Made by a program: the position numbers and the translations under genes | The notes under the pieces: model-generated | What the model was told of the DNA's origin: nothing | What the model saw: the letters and a program-made list of their open reading frames with translations, nothing else | Database searches by the model: none | Part shown: in pieces, positions 35,173-48,012 of the stretch | Layout of the letters: every line of letters starts with the position of its first letter | Position numbering within the stretch: position 1 is the first letter of the stretch | DNA from: Hofstenia miamia | Lineage: Eukaryota; Xenacoelomorpha; Acoela; Hofsteniidae | Direction of reading: 5' to 3' | Assembly (NCBI GenBank): GCA_900660155.1 | Contig: CABFPE010000229.1 | Location: forward strand, 74,146-138,145 | Length of the DNA: 64,000 bases

Positions 35173-35604
35173 CTCCCCCATATTTAAGAATGATGATCTC
35201 TCTCCATGAATAATTTTGTTTGCTCTTTTGACTAGTGAGATTGCTTGAGGCATGTCCCAATTAACATTTTTGTACTTCTCCTGTTTAGTGAATTTCATCA
35301 CAACCTCTTTTTCTGTTGTGACCATTTTCTTGTGTCTAATTGATTTAGTGTCTTTTAGTGTATTAGAGATTGTACACATGCTTCTTAGTTTGTTCATTCT
35401 CATGTTGAACTCATCATAATGCTTTTCATATAATCAGAGACCTTTAATTGCTATCATAAGTGTCATAATCATGTTGATTTGACTTGTGTGTCCTAGATAT
35501 TTTTATTTTATTAGCAGTTTCTGTAGTTTCAGCTTGTTCTCTTCTGATTAAGTTCCTTGTGGTCAACCATTGTTGTTTTTTCAGTGCTTTTAATTTTTTT
35601 TGTG
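35173..35604 (-). pseudogene. D3 ORF3 tail
   Basis: Minus-strand blocks ALKKQQWLTTRNLIRREQAE (35,500-35,600) and FTKQEKYKNVNWDMPQAISL (35,190-35,300) belong to D-family ORF3; the first matches 53,480-53,560 in D2. The fragment ends abruptly at about 35,605 against plus-strand C-family RT. Broken fossil. Confidence 0.7.
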
Positions 35605-36232
35605 AAACAGGGAGACAAACACAGGTTATGCATAGACTTCTGGAAGTTGAATGAAGTATCAAAAAAAAGACTCATACCTGCTGCCAAGGATAGAGGACAT
35701 GCTATATGAGGTGAGCAAACACAAGTACTTCACATCAATAGACTTATGCAGGGCGTATTAATGGAAATAAATGTGATATCTTAAAAGAAAAAAATTATAT
35801 TTCTAGGACGAGTCATTGAAAAAGGGTGAATATGCATGAAGGACAATGCAAGAGACATGATAAGAAAGATAGAGAAATCAAACAACAAGAAGGACATCCA
35901 AGGAATAATGGGTTTTTTCAATTATTACAGCACATTTATCCCTAACATCACAGGGAAGACTGCCAAAATGACGTGGCTGATGAGAAAATCAGTACCATTC
36001 ATATGGACATGGCAGGAGCAGGAGGAGCTAGACAAGATAAAAGAGGAACTAGCAAACTGCCATCATTGAACACGCCCAACTATAACGAGATCTTTATATT
36101 AGACTGTGATGCCAGCAAGGTAGTGATCAGAGCAACACTAGGTCAACTAAAGGATGGCAAAGGGTAACCAAACAAATTCTTCAGTTGTAAGTTGAAATCA
36201 AGTGAAGAGAACTATGGGTCAACAAAACTGAG

Positions 36233-37387
36233 ATGCTAGCCCTGATCAAGAGCATAAATAAATTTAGGGTTCACACTGACAACAGCAGACTGGCTTGGCT
36301 CAAAAAGTTCTTGGGTGACAAATCAGGAATAGTGTCAAGATGGATTGAATATCTAAACAAATTCACCTTCATCATTGAACACCAAAGAGGAACACTACAT
36401 ATGAATGCTGATTTTTGGACCTTGCTTCCTGAGTATCAGAGGAATGCAACCAAGGAAGACGGAGAGAAAAAACAATTCCAATTTTTACCACACACAGAGT
36501 ATGAGGAGCTGCCAGAGATGAATGTTGATAAGAAGGGACAAGCAGTGCTACCAATCGCACTAAAGGAGGAAATATCAGAGTTGGAGATTATAGAAAAACA
36601 AAAAGATGACGTGATATTAAGCAAAATCATAAAGAAGTTACAGGAGCTGAGTATGAAATTATCAAAGTTAACTGCAAGCTACTATGAGAGGTACAAATGG
36701 AAGAGGAACAGGAACAGACTCCTATACCTGGAAGGACAAAGTAATAGGATTGCAATACCAGAGTATTTTAAATGCAAACTAGTAAGGAAGATCCATGAGA
36801 AGGGCCATTTAGGCATCACACAAATGGAAAGCATGTTCAATGCACGATTTGTTACAATGGCAATACAGAAGGTCACAGAAGAAATAATCAATAAATGCAT
36901 GAAATGTCTCCTCCATAATAAACAACATTTTCCAACACAGAGGGCACTGCTAGAAAAGATCATAGCAATGCAACTGAATGAGATCATACACATAGACTTA
37001 AAAATGTTGTCAAAAGATGAGGAAGGATATCAGTACCTGTTGGTGATGGTGGACAACTTCACCAAATACGTGAAGTTAATCCTGATGAAGAACACAACAG
37101 CTGAAACAACTGCCAACATTGTAATGAAAGAATGGATCCTGAAGTTCAGGCCAATGGATACAATTATCACTGATAAGGGGCCACAATTTGAAAGCAACCT
37201 GTTCCAAGAAATGGCACACCTGTTGGAAGTCGTAAGCAAAAGAACAACAGCATACCATCCACAGGCAAAACAGCGTGGTGGAGAGACTGAACAGAACCCT
37301 GATAAAGTTGATCAGAGTTACAACTTCAAGGATAGGGAGCCTCAGGAGATTGCTCACATTCTTCTACCCAAACACAATGGTACATGA
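36233..37387 (+). pseudogene. C-family RNase H end plus integrase
   Basis: A long open stretch of 384 codons. Residues 12-30 (RVHTDNSRLAWLKKFLG) are the end of RNase H. About 188-224 is the H2C2 zinc-binding region (HEKGHLG ... CMKC). About 250-345 is the D,D-35-E core (HIDLKMLSKDEEGYQYLLV, ITDKGPQFESNLFQ, AYHPQ). It matches copy B integrase closely. The catalytic strand-transfer role is known for the family; this copy belongs to a broken element. Confidence 0.85.
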
Positions 37388-37676
37388 GGAAATGGTGCAC
37401 ACTAGCAGAGCAGACATGCAGATAATGTTGATGATAGCAATAAAAGGGATCCATCTATATAAGAAATTTTATGAGATCTTCTCAGATAAACTGAACAAAC
37501 TCAGAGATATAACACCAATATCTGAAAATATTAAAGAAGTGAAATTCCTGCAATATCACAGCAGAGTAACAATGGAAAGAGAGGCAGTATTAAAAATGAC
37601 CAAACAACCAGAATTTGCGACAACAAGCTGGAGCTATCCTCAAGCAGAAATAATAATCAAAAGACAGATGAGTTAG
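37275..37676 (+). pseudogene. C-family integrase end joined to ORF3 tail
   Basis: Begins in the integrase core end (MVERLNRTLIKLIRVTTS) and continues with the ORF3 C-terminal signature TSRADMQIMLMIAIKG, then a charged tail (EREAVLKMTKQPEFATTSW) like the D tail KEVVMKFTKQEKYKNVNW. Most of ORF3 has been lost between the two. Confidence 0.7.
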
Positions 37677-37694
37677 TCCACAGAGAATGCACAG

Positions 37695-37722
37695 TGTAGC
37701 ATAATCCAAAATATAATGCTGC
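37695..37722 (+). repeat. 28-bp stub of C LTR
   Basis: TGTAGCATAATCCAAAATAT is the start of a C 3' LTR directly after the C internal end, but it stops after about 28 bp and switches to D-LTR sequence. Confidence 0.65.
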
Positions 37723-38067
37723 ACCTGTTCATAGATTCAAATTTGTTTAAAATTCACTAATTTATTTGTCTGCTGTTGATTGCACAATGTCATCTAAATA
37801 GCTGTAGCCATTTCATTTTTTTAGATTTTGAAAACTGTTTTGCTGACAAAACATAATATTAAAACTGCCCAATTGTATTTATAAAAATTAAAAGGATAAT
37901 AATTGTGTTTTGGCCAAAAGTATATTTAAAATAATTACTGATAGTCTTGGTTACTTTCTTTAACATTCTTTGTACTCACATGATTTTGCACCACTCCCCC
38001 ACAAGTGTATCTAATTAAGAATAATAACTCTCTCTTCATGGATCATTTTGTTTGCTCTCTTCACTAG
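37723..38067 (-). repeat. D LTR piece, polypurine tract and internal tail, inverted
   Basis: Reverse complement of about 28,131-28,480: LTR part to 37,993, CTCCCCC tract, then the AGAGAGCAAAC-type internal tail ending CTAG. With the flanking C LTR it forms an inverted repeat with the arm's outer end. Confidence 0.8.
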
Positions 38068-38991
38068 TGTAGCATAATCCAAAGAAAATGCTGCTAATGA
38101 AGAAAGAAGATCAGATGATTAGTTGAAACTAAGATCACATTATGATTACTAATTAGAAAACAATTTAAGTTTAATTATCAGATTATCTTTGTAAATGCAA
38201 CCAAGTAATAACATAGCAAATTTGTACTTGTCATCGAATTTTGACCAAACAAAGGGGGTGAATTCACTTCCATTATTTTTAGCCATTTTGGCAGCTGAAC
38301 AAATTTGAATTTTGAACAACAGGTACTTTTTGAAAATTAACTATAAATAGGCAAGAGATCATTTTGGAAATTGTTAAGGTAAATTCTTTGAAAATCTCAT
38401 CTTTAGATTTTATATTGGTTTGCTTATTTATACAGAATGTCAAGCTAAACAGTAAATGCAGTAGTAGTGGTTTGGGAACATATCTGGAGTGACTTGAGTG
38501 TCCTTGATCCAAACCATGAACCTGCATTTATGTTACATATACAAATAGGAGTTTTTCTCTGTTTAGCTGGCTATCAATTTGATTGTTTACATGTAGCTTA
38601 ATAATTGACATCAGCAGAAAAGGGCTGGATAGCCTACTGTAGGTTATACATATTTTATCTCATAGATTTAGGTGACCTATAATAGATTGATAATTAGACT
38701 GAGCATGTATTATGTTATTAAATGTAAGGTAGGAAGCTGCTAGTTATTACATGATTTATTTTAATCAATTTATTTAAAGTAAATAGTTTTTGGTAATGGC
38801 TAAGTAATAATTATTAAGTAGCTAGTGACATTGCAAGGTTGCGAAGTGACATAAATACACAGTACAAATTGAGTTTAAGTCAGTTACAACTAGCATTGAG
38901 AACTACACCAAGCTAGGATAGGGAACACATAAGAACTTCATTGAGCTGAGGTTGGAAGCCACTTAATTCAGCAATGGAAATACGAGTGAGG
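38068..38991 (+). repeat. C-family LTR, inner left copy, cut by the gap
   Basis: Starts TGTAGCATAATCCAAAG after CTAG and runs 924 bp to the N gap; about 230 bp of the LTR should lie in the gap. TATAAATAG at 38,342-38,350 is a promoter candidate. Confidence 0.85.
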
Positions 38992-39991
38992 NNNNNNNNN
39001 NNNNNNNNNNNNNNNNNNNNNNNNNNNNNNNNNNNNNNNNNNNNNNNNNNNNNNNNNNNNNNNNNNNNNNNNNNNNNNNNNNNNNNNNNNNNNNNNNNNN
39101 NNNNNNNNNNNNNNNNNNNNNNNNNNNNNNNNNNNNNNNNNNNNNNNNNNNNNNNNNNNNNNNNNNNNNNNNNNNNNNNNNNNNNNNNNNNNNNNNNNNN
39201 NNNNNNNNNNNNNNNNNNNNNNNNNNNNNNNNNNNNNNNNNNNNNNNNNNNNNNNNNNNNNNNNNNNNNNNNNNNNNNNNNNNNNNNNNNNNNNNNNNNN
39301 NNNNNNNNNNNNNNNNNNNNNNNNNNNNNNNNNNNNNNNNNNNNNNNNNNNNNNNNNNNNNNNNNNNNNNNNNNNNNNNNNNNNNNNNNNNNNNNNNNNN
39401 NNNNNNNNNNNNNNNNNNNNNNNNNNNNNNNNNNNNNNNNNNNNNNNNNNNNNNNNNNNNNNNNNNNNNNNNNNNNNNNNNNNNNNNNNNNNNNNNNNNN
39501 NNNNNNNNNNNNNNNNNNNNNNNNNNNNNNNNNNNNNNNNNNNNNNNNNNNNNNNNNNNNNNNNNNNNNNNNNNNNNNNNNNNNNNNNNNNNNNNNNNNN
39601 NNNNNNNNNNNNNNNNNNNNNNNNNNNNNNNNNNNNNNNNNNNNNNNNNNNNNNNNNNNNNNNNNNNNNNNNNNNNNNNNNNNNNNNNNNNNNNNNNNNN
39701 NNNNNNNNNNNNNNNNNNNNNNNNNNNNNNNNNNNNNNNNNNNNNNNNNNNNNNNNNNNNNNNNNNNNNNNNNNNNNNNNNNNNNNNNNNNNNNNNNNNN
39801 NNNNNNNNNNNNNNNNNNNNNNNNNNNNNNNNNNNNNNNNNNNNNNNNNNNNNNNNNNNNNNNNNNNNNNNNNNNNNNNNNNNNNNNNNNNNNNNNNNNN
39901 NNNNNNNNNNNNNNNNNNNNNNNNNNNNNNNNNNNNNNNNNNNNNNNNNNNNNNNNNNNNNNNNNNNNNNNNNNNNNNNNNNNNNNNNNNN
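38992..39991. other. 1,000-N placeholder gap at palindrome centre
   Basis: Exactly 1,000 N, a conventional unknown-size gap. It separates two inverted copies of the same LTR sequence, so the true spacer length is unknown. Confidence 0.95.
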
Positions 39992-40915
39992 CCTCACTCG
40001 TATTTCCATTGCTGAATTAAGTGGCTTCCAACCTCAGCTCAATGAAGTTCTTATGTGTTCCCTATCCTAGCTTGGTGTAGTTCTCAATGCTAGTTGTAAC
40101 TGACTTAAACTCAATTTGTACTGTGTATTTATGTCACTTCGCAACCTTGCAATGTCACTAGCTACTTAATAATTATTACTTAGCCATTACCAAAAACTAT
40201 TTACTTTAAATAAATTGATTAAAATAAATCATGTAATAACTAGCAGCTTCCTACCTTACATTTAATAACATAATACATGCTCAGTCTAATTATCAATCTA
40301 TTATAGGTCACCTAAATCTATGAGATAAAATATGTATAACCTACAGTAGGCTATCCAGCCCTTTTCTGCTGATGTCAATTATTAAGCTACATGTAAACAA
40401 TCAAATTGATAGCCAGCTAAACAGAGAAAAACTCCTATTTGTATATGTAACATAAATGCAGGTTCATGGTTTGGATCAAGGACACTCAAGTCACTCCAGA
40501 TATGTTCCCAAACCACTACTACTGCATTTACTGTTTAGCTTGACATTCTGTATAAATAAGCAAACCAATATAAAATCTAAAGATGAGATTTTCAAAGAAT
40601 TTACCTTAACAATTTCCAAAATGATCTCTTGCCTATTTATAGTTAATTTTCAAAAAGTACCTGTTGTTCAAAATTCAAATTTGTTCAGCTGCCAAAATGG
40701 CTAAAAATAATGGAAGTGAATTCACCCCCTTTGTTTGGTCAAAATTCGATGACAAGTACAAATTTGCTATGTTATTACTTGGTTGCATTTACAAAGATAA
40801 TCTGATAATTAAACTTAAATTGTTTTCTAATTAGTAATCATAATGTGATCTTAGTTTCAACTAATCATCTGATCTTCTTTCTTCATTAGCAGCATTTTCT
40901 TTGGATTATGCTACA
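39992..40915 (-). repeat. C-family LTR, inner right copy
   Basis: Mirror of 38,068-38,991, ending GGATTATGCTACA then CTAG. Its first 146 bp also equal 27,205-27,350 in direct orientation. Confidence 0.85.
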
Positions 40916-41260
40916 CTAGTGAAGAGAGCAAACAAAATGATCCATGAAGAGAGAGTTATTATTCTTAATTAGATACACTTGTGGGGGAGTGGTGCAAAAT
41001 CATGTGAGTACAAAGAATGTTAAAGAAAGTAACCAAGACTATCAGTAATTATTTTAAATATACTTTTGGCCAAAACACAATTATTATCCTTTTAATTTTT
41101 ATAAATACAATTGGGCAGTTTTAATATTATGTTTTGTCAGCAAAACAGTTTTCAAAATCTAAAAAAATGAAATGGCTACAGCTATTTAGATGACATTGTG
41201 CAATCAACAGCAGACAAATAAATTAGTGAATTTTAAACAAATTTGAATCTATGAACAGGT
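40916..41260 (+). repeat. D internal tail, polypurine tract and LTR piece, right arm
   Basis: Mirror of 37,723-38,067; GTGGGGGAG lies at about 40,982-40,990. Confidence 0.8.
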
Positions 41261-41302
41261 GCAGCATTATATTTTGGATTATGCTACACTGTGCATTCTC
41301 TG

Positions 41303-43378
41303 TGGACTAACTCATCTGTCTTTTGATTATTATTTCTGCTTGAGGATAGCTCCAGCTTGTTGTCGCAAATTCTGGTTGTTTGGTCATTTTTAATACTGCC
41401 TCTCTTTCCATTGTTACTCTGCTGTGATATTGCAGGAATTTCACTTCTTTAATATTTTCAGATATTGGTGTTATATCTCTGAGTTTGTTCAGTTTATCTG
41501 AGAAGATCTCATAAAATTTCTTATATAGATGGATCCCTTTTATTGCTATCATCAACATTATCTGCATGTCTGCTCTGCTAGTGTGCACCATTTCCTCATG
41601 TACCATTGTGTTTGGGTAGAAGAATGTGAGCAATCTCCTGAGGCTCCCTATCCTTGAAGTTGTAACTCTGATCAACTTTATCAGGGTTCTGTTCAGTCTC
41701 TCCACCACGCTGTTTTGCCTGTGGATGGTATGCTGTTGTTCTTTTGCTTACGACTTCCAACAGGTGTGCCATTTCTTGGAACAGGTTGCTTTCAAATTGT
41801 GGCCCCTTATCAGTGATAATTGTATCCATTGGCCTGAACTTCAGGATCCATTCTTTCATTACAATGTTGGCAGTTGTTTCAGCTGTTGTGTTCTTCATCA
41901 GGATTAACTTCACGTATTTGGTGAAGTTGTCCACCATCACCAACAGGTACTGATATCCTTCCTCATCTTTTGACAACATTTTTAAGTCTATGTGTATGAT
42001 CTCATTCAGTTGCATTGCTATGATCTTTTCTAGCAGTGCCCTCTGTGTTGGAAAATGTTGTTTATTATGGAGGAGACATTTCATGCATTTATTGATTATT
42101 TCTTCTGTGACCTTCTGTATTGCCATTGTAACAAATCGTGCATTGAACATGCTTTCCATTTGTGTGATGCCTAAATGGCCCTTCTCATGGATCTTCCTTA
42201 CTAGTTTGCATTTAAAATACTCTGGTATTGCAATCCTATTACTTTGTCCTTCCAGGTATAGGAGTCTGTTCCTGTTCCTCTTCCATTTGTACCTCTCATA
42301 GTAGCTTGCAGTTAACTTTGATAATTTCATACTCAGCTCCTGTAACTTCTTTATGATTTTGCTTAATATCACGTCATCTTTTTGTTTTTCTATAATCTCC
42401 AACTCTGATATTTCCTCCTTTAGTGCGATTGGTAGCACTGCTTGTCCCTTCTTATCAACATTCATCTCTGGCAGCTCCTCATACTCTGTGTGTGGTAAAA
42501 ATTGGAATTGTTTTTTCTCTCCGTCTTCCTTGGTTGCATTCCTCTGATACTCAGGAAGCAAGGTCCAAAAATCAGCATTCATATGTAGTGTTCCTCTTTG
42601 GTGTTCAATGATGAAGGTGAATTTGTTTAGATATTCAATCCATCTTGACACTATTCCTGATTTGTCACCCAAGAACTTTTTGAGCCAAGCCAGTCTGCTG
42701 TTGTCAGTGTGAACCCTAAATTTATTTATGCTCTTGATCAGGGCTAGCATCTCAGTTTTGTTGACCCATAGTTCTCTTCACTTGATTTCAACTTACAACT
42801 GAAGAATTTGTTTGGTTACCCTTTGCCATCCTTTAGTTGACCTAGTGTTGCTCTGATCACTACCTTGCTGGCATCACAGTCTAATATAAAGATCTCGTTA
42901 TAGTTGGGCGTGTTCAATGATGGCAGTTTGCTAGTTCCTCTTTTATCTTGTCTAGCTCCTCCTGCTCCTGCCATGTCCATATGAATGGTACTGATTTTCT
43001 CATCAGCCACGTCATTTTGGCAGTCTTCCCTGTGATGTTAGGGATAAATGTGCTGTAATAATTGAAAAAACCCATTATTCCTTGGATGTCCTTCTTGTTG
43101 TTTGATTTCTCTATCTTTCTTATCATGTCTCTTGCATTGTCCTTCATGCATATTCACCCTTTTTCAATGACTCGTCCTAGAAATATAATTTTTTTCTTTT
43201 AAGATATCACATTTATTTCCATTAATACGCCCTGCATAAGTCTATTGATGTGAAGTACTTGTGTTTGCTCACCTCATATAGCATGTCCTCTATCCTTGGC
43301 AGCAGGTATGAGTCTTTTTTTTGATACTTCATTCAACTTCCAGAAGTCTATGCATAACCTGTGTTTGTCTCCCTGTTT
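41303..43378 (-). mobile_element. Gypsy copy C pol fragment, right arm
   Basis: Mirror of 35,605-37,680. The RNase H end and integrase lie at 41,596-42,750 and the ORF3 tail at 41,307-41,708, with peptides identical to the left arm. Broken fossil. Confidence 0.85.
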
Positions 43379-43810
43379 CACAAAAAAAATTAAAAGCACT
43401 GAAAAAACAACAATGGTTGACCACAAGGAACTTAATCAGAAGAGAACAAGCTGAAACTACAGAAACTGCTAATAAAATAAAAATATCTAGGACACACAAG
43501 TCAAATCAACATGATTATGACACTTATGATAGCAATTAAAGGTCTCTGATTATATGAAAAGCATTATGATGAGTTCAACATGAGAATGAACAAACTAAGA
43601 AGCATGTGTACAATCTCTAATACACTAAAAGACACTAAATCAATTAGACACAAGAAAATGGTCACAACAGAAAAAGAGGTTGTGATGAAATTCACTAAAC
43701 AGGAGAAGTACAAAAATGTTAATTGGGACATGCCTCAAGCAATCTCACTAGTCAAAAGAGCAAACAAAATTATTCATGGAGAGAGATCATCATTCTTAAA
43801 TATGGGGGAG
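43379..43810 (+). pseudogene. D3 ORF3 tail, right arm
   Basis: Mirror of 35,173-35,604, on plus. LKALKKQQWLTTRNLIRREQ is followed by the charged tail and AATATGGGGGAG. Confidence 0.7.
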
Positions 43811-44868
43811 TGTGGCATAATCATGTAGCACAAAGCATAACAAAGAAAGCAACTAAGAATTATTAGTAATTTATTTTATATTTTGTACAAAACACTATTA
43901 TTATCCTTTTGATTCTTGTAAAACAACTATGCAGTTTTCATATTAAGCTTATTGGCAAAACAGATTGGCAAAATCTAAAAAGACCAAATCATTAAATCTA
44001 AATAGATGACATTGCATAATTATCAGCAGATGAATGAAAAGTGTAAACAAATTTGAACTACAAACAGGTACATGCTGATTGTTTAATTGTTTATGCAATA
44101 TGATTACAAATAAAATTATTTGGTAATGAATTTACTTCATTTGATTTCTTATTTTGTGCTATCAGGTTTGATCATATATGTCAACAGAAAGCTAAATGTC
44201 TGAGCACATGAGTAGTATCTGGTGGTCCCTAGTTTTTGACTAAATTGACTGTTTAAGCTGATGCACAATACAGCTATTCACAATGCATTGTGTCTGGTAG
44301 CTGTGGACTTCTTCATCATGTGCTCTTAAGTTAGGTCTACATGTAGGGGTTTTTATTTTGTTGTAGCTTTCCAACTGATTCACTCATAATATAACTCATG
44401 TCATTAAATAGCTGGATAGCTACCTTTAGGCTAACCCTTTTTAGATCCAAATTACTACAGTGTAACAATAAGCTTTATTATACTTACAAGGATCCTACAA
44501 AACCCTGAACTATATTACATGTTGTTACTTGTAATTGTCATCTTAGACAGTTTCATTTGTGACCTTCAATTAGTTGTATCTATATACATGTAGGGTTAAA
44601 AATAAGCTAATGCAGAACAATTGTGAAGTCACAATCACAACCACAGTAACTCATTATGCCTTACCACTCCTTGAGCAGCAGTGCTTAATGTCAGGTTCTG
44701 ACCCTGATAACATCTTGCCACTTTTGATCTAAATGAGTATTATCTCACCTTGTTGAAAATATAAAGCTGGATTAATTGGAATTGTACAGTTGGTTAACAG
44801 ATTAAGTAATGGAAATTGTTATAGCATTACTGAAATATGCCTATAAATCTCCTTGTACAGATTCTACA
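43811..44868 (+). repeat. D-family 3' LTR of D3, right arm
   Basis: Mirror of 34,115-35,172. Starts TGTGGCATAATCATGTAG after GGGGGAG and ends GATTCTACA. Confidence 0.8.
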
Positions 44869-47800
44869 ATTAGGTGACACACATTTCCATTGCTCTCTGC
44901 AATGCAAATAGGTGTCACAAGTTCAATAAAATGCATTGCTACCTTGTTCAGAGAGGTGTAACTGTTGTGATTGCAATTTACTTTTAATTTTCCTGTTAGT
45001 CATTTACAAACTACAATGACTCTTTATTGATTTCTATCAATAAACCCTATCAAAAACATATTTAATTGAAGTTTGATGTTGTTTTTTAGTTATATACACT
45101 CTATTTTATGAGAATTACATAAATGTAAATGGAAGCAGGCCTAAATGAATCAGTCTATATGAACCTAATGTATTCCTACATGATTCTTAAATTATTATTT
45201 GAAATTAAAAGTACTTGTTTCATCTCAATGTTTAAAAAAATTCATGGGCTGTGGGACATATTTTCCTTACTTTTAATATAATTCATACTTTTTGATTTTT
45301 GAATTAATTTTCAAATTTCAAATGGGTAAAAACTTTGGAAAATATTATTGCTATTATAAAAATGCAAAAACCAAGAATTAGCAAACATCTCAATATATTT
45401 GATTTTTAGAAATTACAGATTTAAAATTTTTAGCAGCAGGTTTATTCTTAAATAATTTTACAATTTTGAGCAAAATAAATCTTATAAAAAAGAAAGTTTA
45501 TTTGAGGAATTTCAAACTACTATGTATGCACTAAGCTAATATTTGCCCAAAATTTCATTCACAATCTGGTTCCAAAGGCCATCAATAGTGTATTTTTAGA
45601 TGAATATACTGTATATATAAATATATATATATATATATACTACATGTATGTAGTACACTTAATAAAGTTAGCAATTGTTATGTTTTGATGATATTTTCTC
45701 TCTAACCCAACAACTACAGTCCCAATTTCCATCATGGCTTCCTATACATTTTGAAAGTTTTTATGTTCTAAGCAAAAGTATCATTAAACACAATTATTCT
45801 CTTGAAATGTTATAAGATTGAAGGTTCTAAATGATCAATTTTGTGGTTTGGCAGCACTCTTTTGATCAGCATGATAAAAATATTTTGCATGGCAATTTCC
45901 ATTTTTACATAAATGAGGCCCACTATTTCCCATTGCAGTTCAGACAAAAAAGGATCTTGATTCACCCTTCTGTATAGTGGTTGCAATGAATTTTTGGAAC
46001 AAGTGCCACCTGCAAGAAAAATTTGGTATTTTCAGTCAAAAAAAAATAGTATGTTAGAAAAAATTGGTTATTTAATTTTCTCTCAGCAACATCATGCATG
46101 CAATGAAATAAATTTAAAATGAAAGCAGTTTCTAGTATTGCTGCTTAAGCAATCTACTGGAATTGCTCAAATTGCTTGAAGGTTGAGGAATTTACCTCAT
46201 TGAAAATGGAAAATAAGTTATCTAGTTTACACAGTATTGATGAAAATATCTCTGAACTAAAAACAAATTTTACTGATCTCATCAAGATATCAACTCATGA
46301 GTTACCACAATAGAGACACAAGCCTCAAATGGATCTTGATACAAACAACAACAAACTCACTCTTTTACTGAGATTCCTTCTGATGCTGCTTGGCAAAATT
46401 GTAATAGCTGTAAAAATTCCATAGAAAAGAAGGGCTCAGAAAAGCAGCTGTTCTATGGCCTTTAAGGAAGCATGTTACATTTTATGTGCAAACTCAATTC
46501 ATCTGTAAGTGAATCTGGTCTATGAAATACTTTGAAGAAAATAGAGAAAAAGCACAACACAGTATCAAAATAGTATTCCTATTTCAAGGGATTTCAGTTT
46601 GTTTTCATTCAGGATGAAGTGATTTGGCCAAATGGTATTGCTATATGAAGGTTGTTTCTAAATCATAATCTTGTGTATATCTAAAACCTCTTAATTGATT
46701 TTATAAACACTCTATAGTAAGCTAAAAAATATTGCTTCTTGAAACACCTGGTTCATTTGTAATATAATCAGTTTTATTCAACAGCTAGATACCATCAGGG
46801 TGATTGTCTAATGAGCTATCTTTGATAGAAGATAATGACTACAGAATTATCATCTGTAGTGTCTGAATGATTACTTCTCCATTTGCCAGTTGCCCATAAT
46901 TCTGGACAATGCATTGACAAATTAAATCAAAAATAGTGCAGATTTTAATAAGTGAATTAAATTGAATCTTTATCCACAATAGGTTAACTTGATCACATAT
47001 TATTTGCTTTCTATTGAATTTCAAAAGAATTACACTAGTTACACATGTTGCCATTTTAGAACAAAATGTATCAGTCAAATATGAACAAAGATAACTTCAG
47101 TAATTACTAAGTTAAAAAAGTTAAAAAAGTCAAATTTTTTTGTTGGTAAGAAAGATATTTGCAAGATGTGATTACATACTAAAAGACATTGTATGTTGTG
47201 AGCTTAAAAATGTAAAATATTCTGCTGGTTGAACATTTTTAGGTCAAAATAAGGTGAAAATTGACTAATTAGCTACAGAGCTTCTAAATAAAAGCTTTAA
47301 ATTTAATAATAAAATTTCTATAGTTTTGTTAAAAAATATAATTTCAAGTCAAACTAATTGTGGTAATGTCATGTTGAACAATGTATTTACTTTTTAGTAA
47401 AGTATTAGTAAAAAATTCTGTTGAAAGTCAAATTTTATTTTTTGATATATGTAAGTACATTATAACACATTTCAAGCAATATATACTGATTATTTAGAAG
47501 CAAAGTGGTTATTGTCAGACAATCTCTCAACTCTGAAGATGTTTGTGTTCTTAATGTTCATAAGAGAGTACATGAAATAAATGTTTAAAAACAATTAAAT
47601 TTAGTTTTCAATAATTGAATAGAATGAAATCAATAATCAACTTTTTGAATGCTAATCAAATCAAATTGAATTGATTTCAAAAAGCCCACATTGTCAAAGC
47701 ATAGTTACTCATGCAAGTAAAGCAGTTTGAATTAATGTAATGAATAAATGAACTGTCTTACAAAAATTCTGCTATTCATCACATCATATTAAGCAGGGAA

Positions 47801-48012
47801 TGCAAAGACAGATCAGGATGTCTTAGGGGTTATTCACAATAATGAAAAGGGTGCCAACAAAAAAATGTTGGCAGAGCACTACATCACATTTAATGAGAAT
47901 GTGGGATAGTCCTAGATATATCTGGAATGTTTGTTATCAATTGTGTCATTTATGTACATATAAAATTTTGAATTCATAAATTGTATTTAGTAATGAATGA
48001 ACTTAAGGTATA
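44869..48012. other. AT-rich filler, right arm, no gene recognised
   Basis: Mirror of 30,971-34,114, including the TA tract at about 45,613-45,640. Confidence 0.4.

Larger units (their letters stand above)
35605..37680 (+). mobile_element. Gypsy copy C pol fragment, left arm
   Basis: Plus-strand RT scrap (GDKHRLCIDFWKLNEVS at 35,610-35,660), RT thumb (DIQGIMGFFNYYSTFIPNIT, 35,890-35,960), RNase H (IFILDCDASKVVIRATLGQ at about 36,085), integrase, then the last part of ORF3 (TSRADMQIMLMIAIKGIHLY). Much of RT and nearly all of ORF3 are missing. More CpG remains than in surrounding D DNA, suggesting C is younger. Broken fossil, repeated in the right arm. Confidence 0.85.
27355..38991 (+). repeat. 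left arm of a ~23-kb palindrome
   Basis: Reverse complement of 39,992-51,627. Positions in the two arms sum to 78,983 throughout 28.6-38.99 kb with no net indel, and the predicted peptides of both arms are identical there. A few substitutions and a 1-bp indel appear only near the outer ends (for example around 27,860 and 28,230). Outside 27,355 the arms diverge sharply. Confidence 0.9.

Noticed and set aside
38963-40020. 348-codon frames on both strands across the gap
   Set aside because: They are made of N; no coding meaning.
41626-42611. plus-strand frames over the right-arm integrase
   Set aside because: Antisense shadows of the minus-strand RNase H and integrase; identical shadows lie on the opposite strand in the left arm.
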